From assembly GCA_002502245.1 (NCBI GenBank), contig DAPW01000017.1:47020-111019 (forward strand): a stretch of DNA of 64,000 nt. Reading direction: 5' to 3'. The notes beneath the pieces are model-generated. The model saw nothing but the letters and a program-made list of their open reading frames with translations, ran no database searches and was not told where the DNA came from. The translations under genes were made by a program, and so were the position numbers. Positions 49,663 through 59,121 of this stretch are shown piece by piece; the stretch's first letter is position 1, and each line of letters starts with the position of its first letter. The stretch comes from Methanoregula sp. UBA154 (GTDB taxonomy: Archaea > Halobacteriota > Methanomicrobia > Methanomicrobiales > Methanospirillaceae).

Positions 49663-50895
49663 ATGGAGACTCTCTTTACGTCACCCGAGTTCCAGATGAG
49701 CCTGCTCCTTTTCGTAGCGCTCGGCGGTTACCTTATTGCGTCGCGCATCAACCAGTCCGCGGTCATCGGGCTGATCCTTGTCGGGCTCCTCGTGGGCCCC
49801 AGCGTGCTCGGGTGGATCACGTACACGGACTTCGTCCGGAGCATTGCCCATCTCGGCGCGGTCATCCTCCTGTTCGTGATCGGGTTCGAGTTCAATATGA
49901 AAGATATCGTCCAGCCGCGGAACTTTGCTATCGCTTCGATCGGAGTAATTGTACCGTGGATCGGGGGATGGGGGCTTGCCGTCCTGTTCGGGTTCAACCA
50001 GGCAAGCGCAATCTTTATCGGGACCGCCTGCACGGCGACCAGTATCGCAATCACGGCCAATGTTTTAAAAGAACTGGGCAAACTCCAGACCGAAGCGGCA
50101 AAAGCGATCATCGGCGCTGCAGTCATCGATGACGTGCTTGCCCTGATCGTGCTCGCGGTCAGCTCCGATGTAGTTAGTGGTTCGTTTTCGTATCTTGGGA
50201 TGGCGATCGTGACCGTCAAGGCAGTTGCGTTCATCGTGATTGCGGCAGCATTCGGCATTCTTGTCATCAGTAAATACCTCGCAAAGCTGGACATGACACC
50301 CTTCGTGCAGAAATACCCGGAGTTTATCTTTATCTTTGCCATGATGCTTGCCTTCCTGTACGCCTTAATTGCAGAGGCCGTCGGGCTCTCAGCGATTGTC
50401 GGTGCATTCATTGCCGGGGTCTCGTTCAAGGATGTCGAGCTTCACCAGAGCCGCAGTCTCAAGGAGGGCGCGGAGTACCTCCAGATCATCTTCGCAGCGA
50501 TCTTCTTCGTCTCCCTAGGCATCATTGCAGACCTCCATTCGGTCACCTCTGAAATTTTACTATTCCTAGTTGCGCTGACCCTTGTCGCGATCCTGACCAA
50601 GGTGATTGGTTGCGGGTTACCGGCAAAACTGGGAGGACTCTGCACGAAGGACTCGCTGATTGTCGGTTTCGGTATGTCCCCGAGAGGTGAGGTAGCGATG
50701 ATCGTTGCCCTCATCGGGCTTGAAGCTGGTATCATCGAGCAGGGCGTCTATGTCACCCTCGTGCTCATGAGCCTGCTCACAACCATTATCACCCCCATCG
50801 TGTACCGGAACTGGTTCTACAAGGGAGATTACGGCTTGTATAGTGAAAACGGTACCTGTATTTCGGATTCGTCGCAGGAGGGGGAGGGAGCATGA
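49663..50895 (+). CDS. CPA2-type cation:proton antiporter (KefB/NapA-like)
   Basis: A 410-residue antiporter with about 12 membrane helices (for example MSLLLFVALGGYLIASRI, IAHLGAVILLFVIGFEFNM). The ion-binding region contains AAVIDDVLALIVLAV near residue 167, the paired aspartates typical of electrogenic CPA2 members, and the fourth-helix area CTATSIAITANVL. No RCK/TrkA-N domain is attached, so nucleotide control is not evident. It exchanges Na+ or K+ for protons. First gene of a six-gene plus-strand run of ion and stress genes. Confidence 0.92.
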   Translation: METLFTSPEFQMSLLLFVALGGYLIASRINQSAVIGLILVGLLVGPSVLGWITYTDFVRSIAHLGAVILLFVIGFEFNMKDIVQPRNFAIASIGVIVPWIGGWGLAVLFGFNQASAIFIGTACTATSIAITANVLKELGKLQTEAAKAIIGAAVIDDVLALIVLAVSSDVVSGSFSYLGMAIVTVKAVAFIVIAAAFGILVISKYLAKLDMTPFVQKYPEFIFIFAMMLAFLYALIAEAVGLSAIVGAFIAGVSFKDVELHQSRSLKEGAEYLQIIFAAIFFVSLGIIADLHSVTSEILLFLVALTLVAILTKVIGCGLPAKLGGLCTKDSLIVGFGMSPRGEVAMIVALIGLEAGIIEQGVYVTLVLMSLLTTIITPIVYRNWFYKGDYGLYSENGTCISDSSQEGEGA

Positions 50896-50934
50896 GCGGA
50901 TGTGTCACCTGCAATGGGGGGAAAGGTGAAGGCC

Positions 50935-51849
50935 ATGTTTGAGAGCGTTCTCGTACCTGTTGACTTTTCGGAAAATTCCCGCGCTGCGCTCAGTTCAGTG
51001 AAGGATATCCCCGGCGTCCGAAAGATCGTCCTGCTTCATGTTATCTATAACCGCTATCCTTCCCGCGATAAGTCCGTTGTCGATCCGGCTGTCAGGAAGG
51101 CGGGGGAGGCCCTTGATGAGATGAAAACTCTCATTGCATTACCCGGCGTCACGGTTACACCCGTTGTCAGGGAGATATCGGGGGGCGAGATTTCAGATAC
51201 CATCAACCGGGTTGCCCGGGAACTGGATATCTCCGTTATTGTCATGAGTCGCAGGGGAGAAGGGATCATCGGGACACTGCTGCTTGGCAGCGTTGCCTCG
51301 GACCTGGTCCGCTATGGAGAACGTGATCTGCTCCTGCTCCCGCCTTCAGGGATCGCTGGAATGAACCGCGGCAACATTCAGGCTGCCGTACTCCCTGCCA
51401 CAACTCCTTCGGGATTATTCGATCGGGTGATGGTCTGTACAGACTTCTCCGATCCTGAGATCGCGATGTTATGCCTCGGATTCCTGCCATGGATTGGCAG
51501 GGCTTCACTCTTCCATGCGGTAACGAGCGGTAGTTCTGCTGAAGAGATCAACGAGGGGGTCGTTCAGGCAACCGCACGGCTCGGGGAGCTCCAGGCTGCC
51601 TTTGTCCGCCACGGGATCATGGCCGATTCAAAGGTTGTTGTAGGGAGTGCTGCTGAGGAGATCCTTGCATTCTCAGAACAAGAAGACCTATCACTCATTC
51701 TCCTCAAATCCCTGGGGAAAAAAAGTCTTATTAACAGCCTTATTGGCAGCACATCCGCCCCCGTAGCCCGCAATGCCAGAAAGCCGGTCCTGATCCTGAA
51801 ACCACCGTTCGGGTCAGCAAAAGACGAGCGGCGGTCCCGCAATGAGTAA
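50935..51849 (+). CDS. Tandem universal stress protein
   Basis: A protein of about 304 residues with two UspA domains. The first begins FESVLVPVDFSENSRAALSS with its ATP loop VMSRRGEGIIGTLLLGSVAS; the second starts FDRVMVCTDFSDPEIAMLCL and has LLKSLGKKSLINSLIGSTSA, a less perfect G-X2-G-X9-G(S/T) loop. ATG 50935 is chosen because GGTGAAGG precedes it and the UspA fold starts immediately after; an ATG at 50902 is in frame. Such proteins beside antiporters often bind ATP and modulate transport, which is inference here. Confidence 0.87.
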   Translation: MFESVLVPVDFSENSRAALSSVKDIPGVRKIVLLHVIYNRYPSRDKSVVDPAVRKAGEALDEMKTLIALPGVTVTPVVREISGGEISDTINRVARELDISVIVMSRRGEGIIGTLLLGSVASDLVRYGERDLLLLPPSGIAGMNRGNIQAAVLPATTPSGLFDRVMVCTDFSDPEIAMLCLGFLPWIGRASLFHAVTSGSSAEEINEGVVQATARLGELQAAFVRHGIMADSKVVVGSAAEEILAFSEQEDLSLILLKSLGKKSLINSLIGSTSAPVARNARKPVLILKPPFGSAKDERRSRNE

Positions 51850-51924
51850 GCAGTGCGGCCAGCCCGAGAAGATGCCAGGGTGCATCCCCTTAAATAACCG
51901 AAATACCATGTATCTTTCAGGAGC

Positions 51925-52827
51925 ATGGAGATGTTTGAAAAAGTACTGCTGCCAACGGATTTTTCAGCTGACTCGCAGAGAGTCCTCGGGTACGTAGGGG
52001 ATATACCCGGAGTCCGGGAGGTCATCATTCTCCACGTGTTTGATGCCACTCGCCCGTCGCGGCGGGGATGGGACCATAGCCCGCAGATCGAGAATGCAAA
52101 AATTCTTCTGGAAGAGAACCGGCTCGCGCTGGAGAAGGGCGGGATGAAAACAGAAGCCACAATCGAGACCATCGTCAACACGATCACGCAGGGGGATGTC
52201 CCGCTCACTATCCTTGAAAAAGCTGATACGGAGAACATCTCGCTGATTATGATGGGCGCCCGGGGGAAGAACACGATCCAGAACATCCTGCTGGGCAGCG
52301 TATCAGCGAACGTCATCCGCCATGCAAAGACCCCGGTACTTCTCATGCGGTTCCCACCAGGTTCCAACATGGGGGAGAAGCACCGGCATCTCTTCTCCCG
52401 AGTGCTGGTGCCGGTGGATTTCTCCGAACCGTCCCGATATGCACTCGCGCTCCTGAAGGATATCCCGACGACCGGGCATGTCATCCTCCTCCACGTTGTT
52501 GATATGGGGGAGTCCGAAGAGGAGATTCAGGCTGCGGTCCGGGAGGCCCGGGAAAGACTTGCGTTGATCCAGAAAGATCTCGCAACTGCCGGTATCGCTG
52601 CAGAGGTTTTGGTTCATGTCGGGTACCCTCCCGACGAGATCAACGCGACCGCCGATCGAAGCGACGTCACGCTTATTCTGATGAGCCCGCAGGGTAAAGG
52701 CTGGACCCGGGAGCTCAGGGCGCTCTTCATCGGCAGCACTACGAACGCAGTCATCCGGAGAGCACACCGGCCGGTCCTGATAGCCGCAGGACAGTCCCCC
52801 GGCATGAAACCAGAGAGGGACGCATAA
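51925..52827 (+). CDS. Tandem universal stress protein
   Basis: A 300-residue protein with two UspA domains, a paralogue of the preceding one. Domain 1: MFEKVLLPTDFSADSQRVL with a full ATP loop MMGARGKNTIQNILLGSVSA. Domain 2: FSRVLVPVDFSEPSRYALAL and LMSPQGKGWTRELRALFIGS, again ATP-loop-like. Strong family evidence; no partner domain. It lies 75 bases after the first Usp gene and 101 before the Na/Pi transporter gene. Confidence 0.9.
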   Translation: MEMFEKVLLPTDFSADSQRVLGYVGDIPGVREVIILHVFDATRPSRRGWDHSPQIENAKILLEENRLALEKGGMKTEATIETIVNTITQGDVPLTILEKADTENISLIMMGARGKNTIQNILLGSVSANVIRHAKTPVLLMRFPPGSNMGEKHRHLFSRVLVPVDFSEPSRYALALLKDIPTTGHVILLHVVDMGESEEEIQAAVREARERLALIQKDLATAGIAAEVLVHVGYPPDEINATADRSDVTLILMSPQGKGWTRELRALFIGSTTNAVIRRAHRPVLIAAGQSPGMKPERDA

Positions 52828-52928
52828 CGTTCATCCACCAGCTAACCTCCACGTTCCTATCCGGGAGAAGGGACCGTTGAAAAAACGGCCTGTATGCGGA
52901 CACCCAAGCAAGCGGAGGAGAACAGACA

Positions 52929-54536
52929 ATGAACTCATGGGAACTGCTCTTCGCTGTTATTCCTGGTATTATCCTCTTCCTGTACGGGATCGAGCAGTTC
53001 TCGCATGAGGTCCAGGTTGCCGGCGGGGAATATTTCCGGAACCTCATCCAGCGCCTGACCAAAACACCCATCAGGGGGACCGCTGCCGGCGCACTGGTGA
53101 CCGCAGTTGTCCAGTCCAGCACGGCAACTACGGTTATCACCGTGGGACTCGTGAACGCAGGCGTTATCTCATTTATGGCATCGCTGGGAATCATCTTCGG
53201 TGCAAACCTCGGCAGCACGATGACCTCCCAGCTCGTGGCGCTGAACCTGACTGCTTTTGCACCCATTCTCATCCTTGCCGGGTTCCTCATCAGCATCATC
53301 GGTGGAAAATACCGGGTTTTCGGCAGGCCGATCTTCTATTTCGGCCTCGTCTTCTTCAGCCTCTCGCTGATCTCAACGGTCATGGTGCCCTACCGCACCG
53401 ATCCGCAGCTGATCGAACTGATGGGCCTGATGGATACGGTCTTCCTCCAAATCGCATTCGGGTTCCTCATCACCAACATCTTTCAGTCCAGTTCCGTGAC
53501 CACCGGGCTCGTTGTCGTGATGTCCCAAAACGACCTGATCACGCCAACGGTGGCCATCCCCATCCTGCTGGGAGCAAACCTTGGCACACCAACCACCGCC
53601 CTGCTGGTGGCAACCAGGATGAACACCTCGGCAAGGAGAGTGGCTGTGGCGCATTTCCTCTTCAACTTCTTAGGCGTGCTCCTCTTCCTGCCCATTCTCG
53701 GACTATTCACCGCGTTCGTCCTGTCACTTGGCGGTGATCCGGCGCAGCAGGTGGCAAACGCCCACCTGCTCTTCAACCTCACCTGCTGCATCGTTTTTCT
53801 CATCCTGGTACATCCATTCGGGAGACTGGTGCAGAGACTGGTGCCCGGCCGGGAAGACGATATCGTCTTTGTTCCCCGCATCCTGCATGATCCACCTCCG
53901 GCAGCAACTCCGGAAGCATTCCATATGATCGAGCAGGAGATTGTACATATCCTTGAGCTCTCGCGGGAACTCCTTGCTGAATCCCGCCTTATGCTGGATA
54001 GTCCCGACAGAAAAAATCCCCGCATCCAGCAGCTCCGTAACTATGCCGGCTTTCTTGACAAACAGGTAAACGAAACCGCTCTCGTGATATCACAGCGGGA
54101 CCTCAATGAAGATGATGCTGAGTACGTTGCCGGTATCGTCAGGGTATCCACGCTTGCAGATGTGCTTGCATCCCAGACCCGCGGGCTCTGCACGATCCTT
54201 GAACAGCTGGATGAGAAAGGTATCAGCATCACGCCGGAATCTGCCGGGGCGATCCGCCACTCCCTTGTTCCCTACGAGAAGAACCTTGAAGCACTCATTG
54301 CCGCGTTCCCCGCGATACCCGATGACGTCAATGAGGCAATGCGGGCGCAGGACGAGCACCTGCGGGACGAGATGACCGGCCAGTACCTGCGATACCTTTC
54401 CCGACTCTCCTCCCACCAGAGTCCGGCAGGAAGTGATATTTCAAGGGCACTCTTCCAGGTGGAGGGCATGGCAGCGACCGTCCGGGAGATACGGAAATCG
54501 CTGCGGCGCCTGCAACGCGTGAATATGAGGCCCTGA
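52929..54536 (+). CDS. Na+/phosphate cotransporter with PhoU-like C-terminus
   Basis: A 535-residue NptA/PNaS-type transporter. Two inverted QSSS-type repeats are present: GALVTAVVQSSTATTVITVG near residue 60 and LITNIFQSSSVTTGLVVVMS near residue 178, in about eight membrane helices. Residues about 335-535 are a helical PhoU-like cytoplasmic domain (EAFHMIEQEIVHILELSREL, VRISTLADVLASQTRG region). The family imports phosphate with sodium, and the PhoU part may sense or restrain it. Flanked by stress proteins and a P-type ATPase. Confidence 0.92.
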   Translation: MNSWELLFAVIPGIILFLYGIEQFSHEVQVAGGEYFRNLIQRLTKTPIRGTAAGALVTAVVQSSTATTVITVGLVNAGVISFMASLGIIFGANLGSTMTSQLVALNLTAFAPILILAGFLISIIGGKYRVFGRPIFYFGLVFFSLSLISTVMVPYRTDPQLIELMGLMDTVFLQIAFGFLITNIFQSSSVTTGLVVVMSQNDLITPTVAIPILLGANLGTPTTALLVATRMNTSARRVAVAHFLFNFLGVLLFLPILGLFTAFVLSLGGDPAQQVANAHLLFNLTCCIVFLILVHPFGRLVQRLVPGREDDIVFVPRILHDPPPAATPEAFHMIEQEIVHILELSRELLAESRLMLDSPDRKNPRIQQLRNYAGFLDKQVNETALVISQRDLNEDDAEYVAGIVRVSTLADVLASQTRGLCTILEQLDEKGISITPESAGAIRHSLVPYEKNLEALIAAFPAIPDDVNEAMRAQDEHLRDEMTGQYLRYLSRLSSHQSPAGSDISRALFQVEGMAATVREIRKSLRRLQRVNMRP

Positions 54537-54629
54537 CAGAGGATCGCTGCCTGATCCGCTCGCCGTTCCGGGGTTCGCCGGTAACCGGCAATGATTTATA
54601 CCCTGCCGTTCAGGATAAACTAGTGCCCT

Positions 54630-57143
54630 ATGGATCTGCCAACAGCCCCCCATGCACTTCCTGTTGAGGACGTCCGCAGCCTGCTTGAAACCGGGCCGGA
54701 CGGCCTTTCGGATACCGAAGTTCAGAGACGTCTCGCGCTGTTTGGAAAGAACACCATCAAAGAAGAGAGATCCAGCCGGCTTATCATATTCCTGCGGCAG
54801 TTCAACAGTATCCTTGTCTACATCCTCATCATAGCAGCGGTGATCGCGCTCCTTGTCTCCGATATCAAGGACTTTTTCATCATCATCTTCATCATCGCGG
54901 TCAACAGCATCATCGGATTCTGGCAGGAAGTGAAAGCTGAGGCATCGCTTGACGCCCTGAAAAAACTGACCGAGAGTAAAGTTACGGTCATCCGTGACCA
55001 GAATGAGCACATCATTTCCTCGGAAGAACTGGTGCCCGGCGATTGTGTTGTCCTGAACGAGGGGGATCTGGTCACGGCTGATATCCGGCTCTTTGCAACC
55101 TCATCGCTCACCATAGACGAGTCGTCCCTTACCGGGGAATCGCTGCCGGTGGTTAAAGACCATGCCGCACAGGTTGCACAGGACGCACCCCCCTATGACC
55201 TGAACAACAGCCTGCTCTCAGGGACCTCGGTCGTACGGGGATCCGGGTCGGGCTACGTGGTGGCAACGGGGAAAAAGACTTATTTTGCCGGGATTGCAGC
55301 GCTCGCGCAGGAGCGATCCCCAGACAGCCCGTTCACGAAAGCGATTGCCCATTTTTCAAAGCGGTATATCATCCTGCTTGTCGGAATTTTTGCATTGGTC
55401 GGAACAATCGCATTCCTGCAGGGCCGGCCGCTTACGGAGATCGCCTATCTCCTTGTCGCCCAGATGGTCTCCGCAGTGCCCGAGGGGCTGCCCATTGTCG
55501 TGACGATCATCATGGTTGTCGGGGCCATGGCCCTTTCGAGAAAAAAGACCCTTGTCCGGTACCTCCCGGCAGTCGAGACGCTGGGCAGCGCCACCGTCAT
55601 TGCGTCCGACAAGACCGGCACCATAACGGAGGGTATCCTTACCGTTCACGACGTTTTTGCACTCGACCGCGAGGGGCTCGAACTGGCAGCGGCCCTCTGC
55701 AATGATGCACGGGGCAATACGGGGGATCCCATCGATGTTGCACTTTCGCGGTGGGTATCCGGATATGAAGATATCCGGAAGCACAATCCCCGCTACTGGG
55801 TGTACCCGTTCGATACCGTCAGGCGTCTCATGGCCACGGCAAACGTAGTGGGTAACGAGGAGCGGTTCTTTATCAAGGGTGCGTACGAGGAACTGAAAAA
55901 GCACGCGGAGAATGCTGATAACCTCGTGGACCTTGAGCTGCAGATCGAGACGATGGCCGGGCGCGGGCTCCGGGTGCTTGCATTCGGCGCGGGCCGGTGG
56001 CAGGGTGAGGATCCGGCTGCGTGGATATTCTCCATTGTCGGGATAGTTGGTTTCATCGACCCGCCCAAGGAGAGTGCTGCTGAAGCCGTCCGGATTGCGC
56101 AGAAGGCCGGCATCCGTGTAGTGATGATCACGGGAGATCACCCGCTCACAGCCCGGGAAGTTGCCCGGTCTGTCCATATCTGGAAAGAGGGTGACGGCCT
56201 TCTGGCCGGGCCGGAAATCGAGGCAATGAACGACGGGGAGCTTGCAACTGCATTGAAAACGACCACCGTGCTTGCCCGGATCCTCCCTGAGCACAAATAC
56301 CGGATTGTAAAAGTGCTGCAGGAGCATGGGGAGATCGTTACCGTGACCGGAGACGGGGTGAACGACGTGCCAGCCCTCCGGGCCGCTGACCTCGGTATTG
56401 CCATGGGCTCCGGCTCCGAGGCTGCCAAGAGCGCGGCAAAGATGGTGATCGTGGACAACAACCTCTCGGTCATTGTCGATGCGATCCGGAACGCCAGGGT
56501 GATCGTAGACAACATCCGAAAGGTGATCTACTATCTGGTATCAACCTCAATAACCGAGATCGTCCTGATCAGCTCGACGGTCTTTGCCGGGCTGCCGCTC
56601 CCGCTCCTGCCGATCCAGATCCTCTGGATCAACCTGGTCACAGACGGGGTGCAGGACAAGACATTTCCATTCATCGGCGAGGAAGGAAATGTCATGAACC
56701 GGCCCCCGAAAAATCCCGCAAAGCAGTTCTTTGATGGCAGGCAGATCCGCCGCATCATGACATTCGGTTTCGTCATGGGGGGTCTTGGAACGGTCACGTT
56801 CTGGTACCTTCTCGGGAAATACCCGTACGAACTTGCGGTTTCGATCATGTTCACGTCCTTTGTCTGCTTCCAGTGGTTCAACGGACTCCAGGCGCAGCAG
56901 GAGCACGAGCCGTTCCTGCGGGACATACGAAAGAGCCTCACAATCAACCCGTATATCTTGTATGGTATCGGGGCGGGCATTGTCCTCCAGCTGATCGCTC
57001 TCTATGCTGTTCCGAAAATATTCGGGATCGTTCCCCTCGCTCCCGAACACTGGGGGTATGTTGCCCTGCTCTCGCTTGCCGCGTTCGCGATCGTTGAGGC
57101 GATCAAGTGGCTGGAGTACGGGGAGAGTCACCCGGCACCGTAA
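54630..57143 (+). CDS. P2-type cation-transporting ATPase
   Basis: An 837-residue P-type ATPase. N-terminal cation ATPase region (GLSDTEVQRRLALFGKNTIK), actuator TGES within TIDESSLTGESLPVVK, phosphorylation site D327 in SDKTGTITEG, nucleotide site region RFFIKGAYEE, hinge TGDGVNDVPALRAADLGIAM and about ten membrane helices. M4 has the P2 motif VPEGLPIVV. M6, where calcium pumps have NXXTDGXPA, reads NLVTDGVQDKTFPF, and M5 has STSITEIVLI; so the ion is unlikely to be predicted reliably as calcium. It could pump Na+, Ca2+ or another cation. The decayed MscS gene follows it. Confidence 0.92.
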   Translation: MDLPTAPHALPVEDVRSLLETGPDGLSDTEVQRRLALFGKNTIKEERSSRLIIFLRQFNSILVYILIIAAVIALLVSDIKDFFIIIFIIAVNSIIGFWQEVKAEASLDALKKLTESKVTVIRDQNEHIISSEELVPGDCVVLNEGDLVTADIRLFATSSLTIDESSLTGESLPVVKDHAAQVAQDAPPYDLNNSLLSGTSVVRGSGSGYVVATGKKTYFAGIAALAQERSPDSPFTKAIAHFSKRYIILLVGIFALVGTIAFLQGRPLTEIAYLLVAQMVSAVPEGLPIVVTIIMVVGAMALSRKKTLVRYLPAVETLGSATVIASDKTGTITEGILTVHDVFALDREGLELAAALCNDARGNTGDPIDVALSRWVSGYEDIRKHNPRYWVYPFDTVRRLMATANVVGNEERFFIKGAYEELKKHAENADNLVDLELQIETMAGRGLRVLAFGAGRWQGEDPAAWIFSIVGIVGFIDPPKESAAEAVRIAQKAGIRVVMITGDHPLTAREVARSVHIWKEGDGLLAGPEIEAMNDGELATALKTTTVLARILPEHKYRIVKVLQEHGEIVTVTGDGVNDVPALRAADLGIAMGSGSEAAKSAAKMVIVDNNLSVIVDAIRNARVIVDNIRKVIYYLVSTSITEIVLISSTVFAGLPLPLLPIQILWINLVTDGVQDKTFPFIGEEGNVMNRPPKNPAKQFFDGRQIRRIMTFGFVMGGLGTVTFWYLLGKYPYELAVSIMFTSFVCFQWFNGLQAQQEHEPFLRDIRKSLTINPYILYGIGAGIVLQLIALYAVPKIFGIVPLAPEHWGYVALLSLAAFAIVEAIKWLEYGESHPAP

Positions 57144-57231
57144 GAGGGAGGAGAGAAAAGAACCACAGTGAGATGGTCTGAGACTCTTGGATATGACCAA
57201 ACACTTTTTTGACCAAAGCCAAGAATAGATA

Positions 57232-57978
57232 GGTCCGAGAGCCGACCGGGTCCGAAAAGACGAACCCGATACGGTTGTCAGGATCGTGCGGGCAGCGATC
57301 CCCTCGCGGGCATATTCATCAGTCTCCCCAGATTCCACGTGGATTATAGCGAACTCCTCCTGATCGGGGGACTACCGGTATCATCATCGGGTTTGCCAGC
57401 CAGCGGCTCGTCACCAATGTCGGGTCCGGAATCTTCCACGTGATCGTGCGCCCGGTCGGGATTGGCGATACAGTCAAGGCCGGCGAAACCGCAGGGACCA
57501 TTGAGGATATCAGGATCCTTTCCAAAACTATAAAGACGTACGAGGGGATCTGTATCCGCATCCCGAACGAGACCGCGCCTTCAACTCCGAGATCACCAAC
57601 TACATGACCAACGTGGCGCAGAGGTTCGAGTACCGGATTGCGATCCGGTACTCGGACGATGCCGACAAGGCGATCCCTATCATCAGCAAGCTCCTTGCAG
57701 CAGCACACTCGTTTGTCCTGCAGAACCCGCCGCCATCTGTCTGCGTCAACGAACTGGGCAACAGCGGGGTCATCATCATGGTGCGGATCTGGTCACCCTC
57801 CCGCGAGTGGGGGGATGTCCGGACCGAGATGCTCTTGAAGATCAGGCAGGCACTTGAACAGCAGGGCATCCGGATTCCATTCTCTCAGCGCGTGGTCTGG
57901 CTGCAGGATCCGAATTATTCTGTACCGGAGAGCCCGCCGGAACATTTGGCAGACAAAGGGCAGGCCAAGGAACCCTGA
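57232..57978 (+). pseudogene. mscS: Mechanosensitive channel (MscS family), truncated and frameshifted
   Basis: Four pieces in successive frames rebuild the pore and C-terminal part of an MscS channel: DRVRKDEPDTVVRIVRAAI (from 57235), LAGIFISLPRFHVDYSELLL (57303), GTTGIIIGFASQRLVTNVGS with SGIFHVIVRPVGIGDTVKAG (57368) up to RIPNE, and FNSEITNYMTNVAQRFEYRI (in the frame ending at 57978). Each junction is a one-base shift in the same direction, the last near 57575. The N-terminal membrane helices are missing: only 90 bases separate the ATPase stop from the first recognisable piece. The cytoplasmic end (PPSVCVNELGNSGVIIMVRI) is otherwise conserved, so decay is recent. Confidence 0.82.
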
Positions 57979-58117
57979 CGCGATCCTTTTTTAGAGGGGG
58001 CCCTAAGCCGTATTTTTTCATTCGTCCGTAGATCGATAAACCGTTCTGCAAGAAGAAACTATTTCGATCTTCAGCAACAGGTATTATTATTCCAGCCATA
58101 CCAGGGAGACAGACCCA

Positions 58118-58951
58118 ATGCCCGATTTAAAACCTGAAAACACCTCGCAGCCAAACGCCGATCAGAAAATCCCGTGGAGATGTTCCGTTTGTGGCTTTGT
58201 TTTCACGGGGGCAAAGCCCCCAAAAGGTTGTCCTGTATGCCACAGCCCGTCCTATGAATTCGTACCGGAGAAAGACCGTCAGCAACTCACCTATGATGGC
58301 GAACCACTCGATGTGCTGCTGATCAACGGCAGTACCCACCGCTCAGGAAATACCGGCTATATGATCGACCTCGCCCAAGCGGTACTCCGGGAACAGGGTG
58401 TGAGTTTCCGCAGGTACGATTTGAGTGAGCATGCCATCGATTACTGCTGGTGCTGTTATGCAGTCAATGCAGATTCCTGCGCCTTCCCGTGCCGGAACAA
58501 GAACGATGACATGCCGGCATTTCACGCAATGCTTGCTGCATCAAAGGCGGTCATTGTTGCCTCCCCGATCAACTGGAACGGCATGTCGGCCCGGCTCAAG
58601 ACCTTCCTTGACCGGACCACCTGCATGGAGAACCTGTACCACATCGGTAAACCCGGGCTGACCGAAGGGAAGGTTGTGGGGATCCTGGTCAACGGCCACG
58701 AAGACGGTGCCATCAAAACCGCTATGGACATCTGGCTGAATTTCCAGCAGCTGGGGTACGTACCCGCGCCGTTCGGTATCGCGTTCCGGACGCATGGATC
58801 GCAGTTCAACAGCAGCACGGACCGTGACTTCTTCCGGAACGATGAGCTGATCGTCCGCCATACCCGGGGCGTTGTGAACAATGTCATCGAGATGATGCAG
58901 CTCGGTATCGAGGAGAAGCTGAAAGGGAAGCTGGTGCCGGTCACGGAGTAA
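58118..58951 (+). CDS. Rubredoxin-like / iron-sulfur flavoprotein fusion
   Basis: A 277-residue protein. Residues about 20-52 are a rubredoxin-like metal site (WRCSVCGFVFTGAKPPKGCP with CPVCHSPSYEF), then a flavodoxin-type NADPH-dependent FMN reductase domain (LDVLLINGSTHRSGNTGYMI). The cysteine cluster CWCCYAVNADSCAFPC near residue 110 recalls the cluster loop of Isf proteins, and ASPINWNGMSARLKTFLDRT binds FMN. The combination looks like an electron relay from rubredoxin to flavin. Related to the Isf-like gene at 4599. Preceded by GGGAGACAG. Stand-alone. Confidence 0.87.
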   Translation: MPDLKPENTSQPNADQKIPWRCSVCGFVFTGAKPPKGCPVCHSPSYEFVPEKDRQQLTYDGEPLDVLLINGSTHRSGNTGYMIDLAQAVLREQGVSFRRYDLSEHAIDYCWCCYAVNADSCAFPCRNKNDDMPAFHAMLAASKAVIVASPINWNGMSARLKTFLDRTTCMENLYHIGKPGLTEGKVVGILVNGHEDGAIKTAMDIWLNFQQLGYVPAPFGIAFRTHGSQFNSSTDRDFFRNDELIVRHTRGVVNNVIEMMQLGIEEKLKGKLVPVTE

Positions 58952-59121
58952 ACTTCCGGGTGTCCAGTTGTTACCCGGGAAATAATTCAGCCCGATGTGG
59001 GGGGAGGCTCATACAGCAGCATTTTCCCCTCTCATCGCGGTCCTCATCACCCGGTATGGTTTTAAAGTATTATGTGAAGTAACCATTAGAATGAACGGGA
59101 TAATCCGGAGTTTTATCAACC

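Noticed and set aside
55356..56327. 323-codon minus-strand frame inside the P-type ATPase gene
   Set aside because: All ATPase motifs are on the plus strand; the antisense frame is Arg/Pro/His-rich with no recognisable family.
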